A stretch of 64,000 nucleotides of DNA from Akkermansia muciniphila. GTDB lineage: Bacteria > Verrucomicrobiota > Verrucomicrobiia > Verrucomicrobiales > Akkermansiaceae. Position 1 is the stretch's first letter. Each line of letters starts with the position of its first letter. The stretch is taken from assembly GCA_947624785.1 (NCBI GenBank), contig CANQLV010000009.1, positions 62,001-126,000 on the forward strand, given 5' to 3'. Positions 24,403 through 32,492 of the stretch are shown piece by piece. Below the pieces are notes generated by a model. The model had not been told where the DNA came from and searched no databases. It worked only from the letters and a program-made list of their open reading frames with translations. The position numbers and the translations under genes are program-made.

Positions 24403-26979
24403 ATGAACAGTTTTTCACATGGAGGAGATTTAAAATCCCTGGCGGCGGACGCCGGACGGCCCGAACGGGAGGTTCTGGATTTCAGCGTCAACCTGAGGCC
24501 GGAGGGAACGCCGGAGTTCATTGTCTCCGCGCTGTGGAAGGCCATGGATGCAGCCGTTCCCTACCCCTCCCCGGACATGGCGGAGCTGCGGGAACTGGCG
24601 GCGGTTCATTACGGGCTCCCTTCCGGTTGCTTCACCTTCGGCAACGGGGCCAACGAACTGATTCACGCCCTGCCGCGCGCGCTGGATCTGAAACAGGCCG
24701 TCATTCCGGAACCCGCTTTTTCCGAGTACAGGCTGGCCTGCCTGCGCCACGGCACGGACATTGTTTCCATACGCACGGAGGAACGGAATTCCTTCATTCC
24801 GTCCCCCCTCCTGACGGCGGAACAGGCCGCAGACGGAAGCGCCGTTTTCCTGGCGAATCCCTGCAATCCGTCCGGCGGCCTGCTGGACGTTCCGGTCCTG
24901 CGCCAGGCCGTGCGGGACCGCCCCGGAGTCGTCTGGATTATTGACGAATCCTTCATTGATTATGCGGACGGAACGGAATCGCTTCTCCGTGACGCGGCCC
25001 TTCTGACCAACCTGGTTGTCCTGCGTTCCCTGACCAAATTTTACGGCATCGCCGGCGTCCGGTGCGGCTTTTCCGTCTGCGCCGCTCCGTTGGCGGAACG
25101 GCTGAGGCAGTGCCTGCCCGCGTGGAACGTGAACGCCTTTGCGGCGGCGGCGGCGCGGGCCGCGCTGGAACAGCCGCCTTCATGGGCGGACGGGGAACGC
25201 GCCCTGAACCGGGAACGCCGGGAAGACCTGTTCCGCAGGCTTTCCGCCCTGCCGGGAGCCGCCGTACTCCCGTCCGGAGCCAATTTCCTGCTCTTCCGGC
25301 TGGCGGGGGCACCTTCCGGTCTGGCCGCCCGGCTCCTGAAAAACCACGGCATCGCGTTGCGCGACTGCTCCAATTATCCGGGACTGGAAAACGGCGGCTG
25401 GTTCCGTGCAGGCGTTCGCACTCCGGAGGAACACGCCCTGCTGGCAGAGGCCCTGCGGGCCGAGCTGAAGGGAGGCGGCCCCGCCATTCTCCGCAAACTG
25501 CCCAAACCGGCCCTGATGATTCAGGGCACCTGCTCCGACGCCGGAAAAAGCGTGCTCACGGCGGCCCTGTGCCGCATTTTTCTTCAGGACGGCCACCGGG
25601 TAGCCCCGTTCAAGGCGCAGAATATGGCCCTCAACTCCGGCGTAACCGCGCTGGGGGAGGAAATGGGCCGCGCGCAGATGGTGCAGGCCCAGGCCTGCCG
25701 CATCGACCCGGACGCCAGGATGAACCCCATCCTGCTCAAACCCCATTCCAACACCGGCTCCCAGGTGATCGTGATGGGGCGCGCCGTGGGCCACATGGAG
25801 GCGCGGGAATATTTTACGGCCAAAAGGCGCTTCTGGCCGGATGTGCGCCGGGCGTACGATTCCCTGGAGGACGAGTACGACGTCCTCTGCCTGGAAGGGG
25901 CCGGAAGCCCCGGAGAAATCAACCTGAAATCCGCAGACGTGGTGAACATGAACATGGCCCGCTACGCGCGCGCCAAGGTTCTGCTCACCGGGGACATTGA
26001 CCGGGGCGGCGTGTACGCCTCCTTCCTGGGGACGTGGATGACGTTCGCCCCCTGGGAAAAAGAACTGCTGGCAGGATTTGTGGTCAACAAGTTCCGCGGA
26101 GATCCGGAGCTGCTGGCCCCCGCGCACGGCTACATGCTGGACCGTACGGGCAAACCCGTTCTGGGCGTTGTCCCGATGATACGGGATATCAATATTCCGG
26201 AAGAGGACCGGGCCGCGCTGCCCTTTGAACAGGACGGGCACGCCAAGCACGCGGACTGCCTGGACGTAGCCGTAGTGATGCCCGCCCACGTCTCCAACTT
26301 CACGGACTTCGCCCCGCTGGCGGCAGAGCCGGACGTTCGCCTCCGCCAGGTGCGGACACGGGAGGAATGGGGGAACCCGGACCTGGTCATCCTGCCCGGC
26401 ACCAAGAGCGTGGCGGCGGACCTGGCCGGCCTGCGCGCCGCCGGGCTGGAAGAACCGATCCGCCGGCACGCTGAAACCGGAAAGTGGATTCTGGGCGTCT
26501 GCGGCGGCCTGCAAATGCTGGGAACGGACATTCTGGACCCGCTGCACATGGAATCCGCGGAGGAACGGACGCCGGGACTGGGGCTGCTGGAGCTTTCCAC
26601 CACCTTCGCCGCCGCCAAGACCCTGCTCAACGTGCGCCGGGCACGCACGCCGCTGGTCCCTCCCGCGGCGGGCTATGAAATCCACCACGGCGTCACCCGC
26701 CATGAGGGAGCGAGCGCCCCCATCATGCTCCGGGAGGACGGCTCCCCCTGCGGCTACGGCAAAGGCCGTATCTGGGCCACGTACCTGCACGGAATTCTGG
26801 ACGGGGACGAGTTCCGCCGCGCGTTCATCAACATGGTCAGGGAAGATTCCGGGCTGTCACCCAATCCATCCCTGCACATTTCCTATGACCTGGACGGCGC
26901 CCTGGACCGCCTGGCGGACGTGGTCCGGAAGCATCTGGACCTCAAGGCCATCTACCGTATTCTTCAACTGAAACGCTGA
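24403..26979 (+). CDS. cobQ: Fusion of threonine-phosphate decarboxylase (CobD) and cobyric acid synthase (CobQ/CbiP)
   Basis: This 858-residue protein joins two cobamide enzymes. Residues 1-360 are a PLP aminotransferase-fold CobD: LANPCNPSGG, IIDESFIDYA with Asp181, and SLTKFYGIAGVRCG with the PLP Lys212. This part makes aminopropanol phosphate for the nucleotide loop. Residues from about 370 are cobyric acid synthase: P-loop IQGTCSDAGKS (373-383), FKAQNMALNSGVT, NMNMARYA, and a glutamine amidotransferase domain with the nucleophile Cys700 in GVCGGLQMLG. CobQ amidates cobyrinic acid a,c-diamide. The joint is a short GGG linker. Next comes cbiB, 3 bases later, whose enzyme joins the products of both halves. 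The start ATG is the only one in a suitable position. Each half has about normal family length. Confidence 0.93.
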   Translation: MNSFSHGGDLKSLAADAGRPEREVLDFSVNLRPEGTPEFIVSALWKAMDAAVPYPSPDMAELRELAAVHYGLPSGCFTFGNGANELIHALPRALDLKQAVIPEPAFSEYRLACLRHGTDIVSIRTEERNSFIPSPLLTAEQAADGSAVFLANPCNPSGGLLDVPVLRQAVRDRPGVVWIIDESFIDYADGTESLLRDAALLTNLVVLRSLTKFYGIAGVRCGFSVCAAPLAERLRQCLPAWNVNAFAAAAARAALEQPPSWADGERALNRERREDLFRRLSALPGAAVLPSGANFLLFRLAGAPSGLAARLLKNHGIALRDCSNYPGLENGGWFRAGVRTPEEHALLAEALRAELKGGGPAILRKLPKPALMIQGTCSDAGKSVLTAALCRIFLQDGHRVAPFKAQNMALNSGVTALGEEMGRAQMVQAQACRIDPDARMNPILLKPHSNTGSQVIVMGRAVGHMEAREYFTAKRRFWPDVRRAYDSLEDEYDVLCLEGAGSPGEINLKSADVVNMNMARYARAKVLLTGDIDRGGVYASFLGTWMTFAPWEKELLAGFVVNKFRGDPELLAPAHGYMLDRTGKPVLGVVPMIRDINIPEEDRAALPFEQDGHAKHADCLDVAVVMPAHVSNFTDFAPLAAEPDVRLRQVRTREEWGNPDLVILPGTKSVAADLAGLRAAGLEEPIRRHAETGKWILGVCGGLQMLGTDILDPLHMESAEERTPGLGLLELSTTFAAAKTLLNVRRARTPLVPPAAGYEIHHGVTRHEGASAPIMLREDGSPCGYGKGRIWATYLHGILDGDEFRRAFINMVREDSGLSPNPSLHISYDLDGALDRLADVVRKHLDLKAIYRILQLKR

Positions 26980-26982
26980 CCC

Positions 26983-27966
26983 ATGCTTCCGTGCCCGTTC
27001 ATTCTGCCCGCGGCCCTTCTGCTGGATATTCTGGCGGGAGACCCGCCCAACAGATTCCATCCCGTCTGCCTGATCGGCTGGTGCGCGCGCCGCATGGAAG
27101 CCCTGGCGCGGCGGCTGTGGGGAGGGACTTTTACGGCGGGAACGGCGGGGGCGCTCGGGACCTGCGCCGCCGCATGGTTCGCATGCGCGGTATTCTTCCT
27201 TCCCTTTTCCGTCTTCCCCTCCCCGTGGATCTGCTGGATTCCGGCGGTTCTGGTCATTTACATCTGCATGGCCCCGCGCGGCCTGGCGGAGCATGCGCTG
27301 CGGGTGGCGAACGCCCTGCGCGGCGGGAATGACGGGGAGGCCCGGCACGCCGTTTCCATGATCGTAGGGAGGGACACGGAACAGCTGGACCGTCACGGCA
27401 TGGCCAGGGCGGCCATTGAAAGCGTAGCGGAAAATCTGACGGACGGCGTCTTTTCCACCTTGTTCTGGGCTACAGCAGGCTGCTTGGCAGGGGGCGCCTT
27501 CGGAGCGGCCTTCGCCGCGCTGGCGCACCGCGTTTTCAATATTCTGGATGCCATGTGGGGAAAAAAGAACGACCGGTACAGGCACTTCGGCACCTTTGCC
27601 GCCCGCACGGACGATGCCCTCAATTTTATCCCCGCGCGCCTCATCCTGCCGTGCATTTCCCTGGCCGCCCTCTTCGTGAAGGGAACCTCCGCCCGGAGGG
27701 CGCTCACCACGGGCTGGGCCTTCCGCCGCGCCCATGCCAGCCCCAATTCCGCCTGGAGCGAGGCGGCCTTCGCGGGCGCGCTGGGCCTCCGCATCGGCGG
27801 TCCGGTCTCCTACAAGGGGATTCCCTCGGACTACCCGTGGATAGGGACCGGGCGCGCGGAAGCCACCGTCAGTGACCTGGCCCTGGCCATCCGGCTCATG
27901 TGGATGACCGCCGCCACGGGCATGCTGATCTTCTCCCTCATCCTTTTCTCCATCCCACGTTTCTAA
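26983..27966 (+). CDS. cbiB: Adenosylcobinamide-phosphate synthase
   Basis: The 327-residue integral membrane protein couples aminopropanol phosphate to adenosylcobyric acid. The N-terminal LAGDPPNRFHPVCLIGW is the CbiB signature. ESVAENLTDGVFSTLFW and FAARTDDALNFIPARL are further conserved cytoplasmic loops. It starts 3 bases after the CobD-CobQ stop and ends 5 bases before cobT, so it is in the middle of the operon. The protein carries about five hydrophobic segments. Because the preceding gene makes both of its substrates, this order is functionally sensible. The downstream genes make the other half of the molecule. Confidence 0.95.
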   Translation: MLPCPFILPAALLLDILAGDPPNRFHPVCLIGWCARRMEALARRLWGGTFTAGTAGALGTCAAAWFACAVFFLPFSVFPSPWICWIPAVLVIYICMAPRGLAEHALRVANALRGGNDGEARHAVSMIVGRDTEQLDRHGMARAAIESVAENLTDGVFSTLFWATAGCLAGGAFGAAFAALAHRVFNILDAMWGKKNDRYRHFGTFAARTDDALNFIPARLILPCISLAALFVKGTSARRALTTGWAFRRAHASPNSAWSEAAFAGALGLRIGGPVSYKGIPSDYPWIGTGRAEATVSDLALAIRLMWMTAATGMLIFSLILFSIPRF

Positions 27967-27971
27967 CCATC

Positions 27972-29012
27972 ATGAACAAACTGCATATTCCCCCGCTGGA
28001 CGAACAGGCCGCCAAAGCCGCCCTGGAGCATCAGAAAATACTGGCCAAGCCCCCCCTCGCCCTGGGGAAGCTGGAACCCGTAGCCATCCAGATTGCCGCC
28101 ATGACCGGCAATCCCGCGCCGCGCCTGAAGGACAAGGCCGTGGTCCTCTTCGCCGCGGACCACCACATTGCCGACCACGGCCTCAGCCTGACGTCCACGG
28201 ACGTCACCTACATTCAGACCCGCAACTTCCTTCAAGGTGGCGGCACCATCAACGCCTTCACGCGCAACGCGGGAGCCCGCCTCTCCGTGGTGGACGTGGG
28301 CGTGAATTACGACTTCGGCGACCTGCCGGGGCTGGTGAAAAGAAAAGTCATGCACGGCGCCAACGATTTCAGCAGGGGGCCGGCCATGACGAGGGAACAG
28401 GCGCTGGAATGCCTGCAGGTGGGAATCGACATGGCCCGGGAGGAAAAAGCCAGGGGGCTGGACATCGTGGCCGCCGGAGAAATGGGCATCGGCAACACGA
28501 CTCCCTCCTCCGCCATCGTGGCCGTGCTCACGGGCACCCCGGTGGAAACCGTGACGGGACGCGGTTCCGGCGTCAAGGGGGAAGTCATCCGTAAAAAAAT
28601 AGGGCTCATCGAACAGGGAATCGCCCTGAACAAGCCGGACCCTTCCGACGCCATCGACGTGCTGGCGAAGGTGGGAGGGCCGGAAATAGGGGCCATGGCC
28701 GGGCTGATGCTGGGCGCGGCCTCCCTGCGCGTTCCCATCGTCATTGACGGCTTCATCGCCGGGGCGGCGGCGGCCATCGCCCAGGGCATCCGCCCGGAAG
28801 CGGCTCAGTACTTCATCGGCTCCCACAACTCCGCGGAACCGGGGCACAAGCTCATCATGGACCACATCGGCGTCACCATGTACATGGACCTGGGTCTCTG
28901 TCTGGGGGAAGGCACCGGGGCGGCCCTGTTCTTTCCGCTGCTGGACGCCGCCACACGCGTGCTCTCTGAAATGAAAACCCTGCCGGAACTGGACATCACC
29001 GTTCCGCGCTAA
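27972..29012 (+). CDS. cobT: Nicotinate-nucleotide--dimethylbenzimidazole phosphoribosyltransferase
   Basis: CobT activates the lower-ligand base to its alpha-ribotide; the base preference decides which cobamide is rebuilt. The 346-residue protein shows LKDKAVVLFAADHHIADHG near the N-terminus, the GEMGIGNTTPSSA loop, and the catalytic GEGTGAALFFPLLDAA with the family Glu near the C-terminus. ATG 27972 was chosen because the family N-terminus begins there; an upstream extension in the same frame overlaps cbiB. Base specificity (adenine for pseudocobalamin or a benzimidazole) cannot be told from motifs. The gene lies 5 bases after cbiB and 19 before cobS. Confidence 0.96.
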   Translation: MNKLHIPPLDEQAAKAALEHQKILAKPPLALGKLEPVAIQIAAMTGNPAPRLKDKAVVLFAADHHIADHGLSLTSTDVTYIQTRNFLQGGGTINAFTRNAGARLSVVDVGVNYDFGDLPGLVKRKVMHGANDFSRGPAMTREQALECLQVGIDMAREEKARGLDIVAAGEMGIGNTTPSSAIVAVLTGTPVETVTGRGSGVKGEVIRKKIGLIEQGIALNKPDPSDAIDVLAKVGGPEIGAMAGLMLGAASLRVPIVIDGFIAGAAAAIAQGIRPEAAQYFIGSHNSAEPGHKLIMDHIGVTMYMDLGLCLGEGTGAALFFPLLDAATRVLSEMKTLPELDITVPR

Positions 29013-29031
29013 CTCCTCCTTTCCCCGCACC

Positions 29032-29772
29032 ATGGCCGTCATCACCACCATCCGCTCCGCCTTCGGCTTCCTGACCCGGCTGCCCGTAGGGCCGTGGCCG
29101 CTGCAAAACGACCTGAACGGCATTTCCGCGTGGCTCCCGCTGGTCGGCCTCGTCGTGGGAGGGCTGGCGGGCGGCCTGACCTGGGCGGCCACCCTGCTCT
29201 TCCCCCCGCTGGTCTGCGGCGTCATCGGCTGCGCCTGCTGGGTAGCCATCACGGGCGGCCTGCATCTGGACGGAGTGGCGGACTGCGGGGACGGACTGCC
29301 CGTGGAAGTGCCGAGGGAACGCAGGCTGGAAATCATGAAAGACTCCCGCCTGGGCACCTTCGGCGGCACGGCCCTGTTCTTCAACCTGGCCTTCAAGGGC
29401 GCCGCGCTGGCGGCTCTGGCGGCCTGCGGTTCATGGGAGCTGCTGCTCACGGCGTGCGCGCTGGCCGGGCTGCTGGCCCGCAGCCAGATCTTCATCGCCA
29501 TGCGTTTTCCGGGCGCGCGCCCCGGCGGCATGGGGGAAGCCTTCAAGCAGGGGACGCGCCCCGTCCACGCCCTGACAGCCGCCGCCGTCACCCTGGCTGC
29601 CTGCGCGCTGGCAGGATGGCACGGGCTGTACGCCCTGCTCGCCGCCCTGGCCGGTTCCACGGCCCTGCTCCTGTATGCCCGCCGCCGCCTGGGAGGCGTC
29701 ACCGGGGACGTGTTCGGCTGCACCGTGGAATGCACGGAATGGCTCGTCCTGCTCACCTTCTGCACCTTATGA
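29032..29772 (+). CDS. cobS: Adenosylcobinamide-GDP ribazoletransferase
   Basis: CobS joins GDP-cobinamide with the alpha-ribotide to give the complete cobamide phosphate in the membrane. The 246-residue protein begins with the conserved AFGFLTRLPVGPWP. It contains the metal-binding GGLHLDGVADCGDGLP and MKDSRLGTFGG, and has six or so hydrophobic segments. Its stop overlaps the cbiR start by 4 bases (ATGA). The usual phosphatase CobC is not in this operon. The protein would act on products of CobT and CobU encoded on the same transcript. Confidence 0.95.
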   Translation: MAVITTIRSAFGFLTRLPVGPWPLQNDLNGISAWLPLVGLVVGGLAGGLTWAATLLFPPLVCGVIGCACWVAITGGLHLDGVADCGDGLPVEVPRERRLEIMKDSRLGTFGGTALFFNLAFKGAALAALAACGSWELLLTACALAGLLARSQIFIAMRFPGARPGGMGEAFKQGTRPVHALTAAAVTLAACALAGWHGLYALLAALAGSTALLLYARRRLGGVTGDVFGCTVECTEWLVLLTFCTL

Positions 29773-30584
29773 AAACTCCGCAAAAATGCCGCGTTCCGGG
29801 CCTCAACATCGGCTGCACCTCCTTCATCATCCCGGACTACTACGTGCCCGCCATCAGGGAATGCGTCCATTACGCGGATGACATCGCCCTGCTCCTGCTG
29901 GAAGCCGGCGACCACGGGGAGGGACTCATTACCCCCGCGGAAATCAGAGAGCTGGCCGGCATCGCCGCGGACGCCGGGGTCAAATGGAACGTCCACCTGC
30001 CCACGGACGGCGGCTTCTCCACGGAGGAATCAGGGCGCCGCTACACGGAAAACATCATCCGCGCCATTGAGCTGACCCGGGAACTGGAACCGCACACCTG
30101 GGTCATGCACGTGGTTACGGACCACATTCCCGGCCCGGACATGCGCCCCCATCTTACGGAGCGTGAAACGGAACGAATTCTCCGCGGCCTGGAGCAAATC
30201 ACGCCCCATCTGCCCGCGCCGGAATGCCTGGCTCTGGAAAACCTGGAATGCCACCCTGCCGACTACCTGGACAAGCTGGTCTCCACCACCCCCCATTCCC
30301 GCTGCTTTGACATCGGCCATGTCTGGAAGGAGGGCCTGCGGCCGGAAGAACTGCTGCCGCTCTGGCTGCCGGACATACGCATGTGCCACCTGCACGGGCT
30401 GGAAAAACGGGACCACAAATCCCTGCACCACATGGCCGCCGCCACGCTGGACGCCATCCTGCACCCCATGTGGGACATCCGCTTTTCCCCCCTCATCACT
30501 CTGGAAGTCTTCAGCCTGGACGACTTTCTGAACTCCCACCAGGCCATGCTGGAATCCCATGAACGCTACATCTCCAAACACTGA
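29769..30584 (+). CDS. cbiR: Cobamide remodelling hydrolase CbiR (TIM-barrel, AP-endonuclease-2 fold)
   Basis: The 271-residue protein reads as a xylose-isomerase/AP-endonuclease-type TIM barrel. It has metal-ligand candidates in KWNVHLPTD, LALENLECHP, FDIGHVWKEG, MCHLHGLEKRDHKSLHHM and a late Glu in ITLEVFS. From established knowledge, CbiR was described in A. muciniphila as the enzyme that hydrolyses the phosphoribosyl bond of the nucleotide loop of incoming cobamides, so that a new lower ligand can be attached. Its position between cobS and cobU matches that role. The ATG at 29769 overlaps the cobS stop; a longer open frame upstream is only a shadow of cobS. The name rests on fold, context and memory of that work, not on a search. 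Confidence 0.88.
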   Translation: MKTPQKCRVPGLNIGCTSFIIPDYYVPAIRECVHYADDIALLLLEAGDHGEGLITPAEIRELAGIAADAGVKWNVHLPTDGGFSTEESGRRYTENIIRAIELTRELEPHTWVMHVVTDHIPGPDMRPHLTERETERILRGLEQITPHLPAPECLALENLECHPADYLDKLVSTTPHSRCFDIGHVWKEGLRPEELLPLWLPDIRMCHLHGLEKRDHKSLHHMAAATLDAILHPMWDIRFSPLITLEVFSLDDFLNSHQAMLESHERYISKH

Positions 30585-31146
30585 CGCCAATCCCGCACGC
30601 ATGACGCTCGTCCTGGGCGGCATCAGAAGCGGCAAAAGCCAATACGCCGAACAAATAGCCGCCGGATTCGGGGAAAAAATCCTGTACGTCGCCACGGCGG
30701 AGGTGTGGCCCGGATCCGGCTCCATGGAATACCGCGTGCGCAAGCACCGGGAACGGCGCCCAGCAAGCTGGCTTACGCTGGAATGCCCGCGCCATGTGGC
30801 CGCCGCCGTCCGGGAATCCGGCCTGCTGGACCAGGTGGACGGCGTCATTCTGGAATGCGTCACCCTGCTCGCCTCCAATACCCTGTACGCCCAGGAGGAC
30901 CCCACGGACTACGTGCCGTTCCAGGAGGCGCTGATTGAGGAAATAGAGGCCTTGAAGGAACTCATCCCCCACTCCCCCGTGCCCTGGGTTCTGGTCTCCT
31001 CTGAAACCGGCATGGGAATCAGCCAGGCGGACGCGGAAACGCGCCACTACTGCGACGGCCTGGGAATAGCCAACCAGCTTCTTGCCAAAAGCGCGGATGA
31101 AGTTTACTTCATGGTCGCGGGGCTTCCCGTAACCGTAAAAAAATAG
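30559..31146 (+). CDS. cobU: Adenosylcobinamide kinase / guanylyltransferase
   Basis: CobU phosphorylates adenosylcobinamide and adds GMP. The P-loop GGIRSGKSQYAE follows the start, and VATAEVW with RVRKHRERRP contains the guanylyl-accepting His region of the family. Later LVSSETGMGI is the conserved 'vs.EvG.GivP' strand. The 195-residue length fits. Two starts are possible: ATG 30559, which overlaps cbiR by 26 bases and has GGAATCC before it, and ATG 30601 directly before the P-loop. It is the last gene of the operon and meets the acyltransferase gene tail to tail after 7 bases, without a visible terminator between them. Confidence 0.93.
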   Translation: MNATSPNTDANPARMTLVLGGIRSGKSQYAEQIAAGFGEKILYVATAEVWPGSGSMEYRVRKHRERRPASWLTLECPRHVAAAVRESGLLDQVDGVILECVTLLASNTLYAQEDPTDYVPFQEALIEEIEALKELIPHSPVPWVLVSSETGMGISQADAETRHYCDGLGIANQLLAKSADEVYFMVAGLPVTVKK

Positions 31147-31153
31147 CAGACGG

Positions 31154-32164
31154 TCAATTCTTCAGCGCAACATACTTCAACACTGCCGGACACATCCGCG
31201 CCAGTAAAAAGTACAGTCCGCTCAGAGCCAGAAAAACAAGGGGTACGGCCATTCTCCATATCCAGAAGTTTCCCCTTGGAAATCCGAGCCTGAGCATGCA
31301 CTCATAAACCAAGGTGTGCGCGGCATATACAAAAAAGACGGGGGGAGCCAAACGGGCGCAGAAAGAGGAGATTCCCGGAAAATACCGCATCATCAAGAAA
31401 GCGCAGGATGCCAGCCACAGCACGCCCATGCACAAGGATAACGCAGACTCCTGAACGGTGCTGTACATTTCCCATATAAAAATAACGGGAAACGCCATCA
31501 GCACGTACAGCCACGCTTTACCGACTGCATCCTTCAACTCTTCAAGGGAATAACGGCACAAAAACATGCCAAGGGCAAATGCTCCAAAACCCCTGGGATG
31601 GATAACGCAGAAAACCCTGTCCATGTATTCGAAGGACAAGTAAAGGGAATTGCTCGTACTGAAAAGCACCAGGGAGACCATGGACAGAATGAGCAGACAG
31701 GCCCGCGGCATCCGGAATAACGCTCCTGAAACCAGCACAAACACCATTAAATCTCTTAAAAACCATAAAACAGTTCCCAAAGGAGGGCGTCCTATTCCCA
31801 GACCGGTCATCCACTTTACAATATCCGCGGGAAACCCGAACAAGGCCATGAAAACGAAAATCCAAAACAAATAGGCACACAGAATCAGAAACGCTTTTCT
31901 CCAGTTAAGCCAGGGCACCGGAGCCGTACTGCCCCTATACTTCCGGGCCACGAAATAACCCGCCGCCATGAAAAAGAAAAATACGCCCGCACGTGTTGCA
32001 TAAACAACGAAGCCATGGGAAGCGGGAGTATGCTGAATCATGATAAACAACATGGCCAGCACACGGATAATATCCACCCATGGGTCACGGCACTTCCCCG
32101 GCAATTTCTTACCCCGGACGATGCCCGGCGCGCATGGAGGACAGTTCGTTAACGCTTCATACAT
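31154..32164 (-). CDS. Membrane acyltransferase (acyltransferase family 3)
   Basis: The 336-residue protein has about ten hydrophobic helices. WVDIIRVLAMLFIMIQH near residue 30 is the family signature, with the catalytic His and the Arg of 'R.D..R'. GVFFFFMAAGYFVARKY follows. These enzymes O-acetylate or acylate surface sugars, peptidoglycan or lipids. Nothing in the protein points to cobamides, so its position between the cob operon and the second riboswitch may be chance. It is transcribed away from the riboswitch region; the 330-base upstream gap is shared with the autotransporter leader. Confidence 0.85.
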   Translation of the reverse strand: MYEALTNCPPCAPGIVRGKKLPGKCRDPWVDIIRVLAMLFIMIQHTPASHGFVVYATRAGVFFFFMAAGYFVARKYRGSTAPVPWLNWRKAFLILCAYLFWIFVFMALFGFPADIVKWMTGLGIGRPPLGTVLWFLRDLMVFVLVSGALFRMPRACLLILSMVSLVLFSTSNSLYLSFEYMDRVFCVIHPRGFGAFALGMFLCRYSLEELKDAVGKAWLYVLMAFPVIFIWEMYSTVQESALSLCMGVLWLASCAFLMMRYFPGISSFCARLAPPVFFVYAAHTLVYECMLRLGFPRGNFWIWRMAVPLVFLALSGLYFLLARMCPAVLKYVALKN

Positions 32165-32262
32165 ATGCCAATTACAATCACGAACATCCGGGGCGCCATG
32201 ATAGCATGACTGTCCTTCATGGCAATACGAAACAGGGAGCCAAACGTAAGCAAAAGTTCCAA

Positions 32263-32291
32263 TTGACAGGGGCCGGAGGATATGTTAGGCA
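32263..32291 (+). promoter_or_regulatory. Likely promoter of the autotransporter/riboswitch transcript
   Basis: TTGACA (32263-32268) and TAGGCA (32286-32291) are 17 bases apart. Transcription would begin near 32298, exactly where the riboswitch starts. The phosphofructokinase upstream region has the same form, TTGACA-17-TAGGTT. Confidence 0.5.
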
Positions 32292-32297
32292 TGCCAC

Positions 32298-32480
32298 GCC
32301 TCCCTCACCGACCGGAGGCGCTTCCGGGAAGCCCGTGGTACGGGCAGGAAATAGATGGGGAATACCGGTGTGAATCCGGAGCGGTACCGCCACTGTATAT
32401 TGCACGGCCTAAAAGCCAGCAATGAGCCAGATCGCCAGCCTCGAAGTATTTTATGAACCGCCGGCGAGTATTCCGGCATT
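32298..32480 (+). promoter_or_regulatory. Cobalamin riboswitch upstream of the autotransporter
   Basis: The plus strand carries GGGCAGGAAATAGATGGGGA (from 32342), CCGGTGTGAATCCGG, GCGGTACCGCCACTGTA and then GAGCCAG. A 56-base core from 32342 differs from the receptor riboswitch at only one position. The last hairpin GCCGG-CGAGTATT-CCGGC (about 32460-32477) ends 15 bases before the ATG at 32493, and its loop shares CGAGT with the other switch, consistent with the kissing loop. The AAGACC part of the AAGCCAGAAGACC box is altered to ATCGCC, a possible change in affinity. Confidence 0.9.
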
Positions 32481-32492
32481 CAGACCATATAC

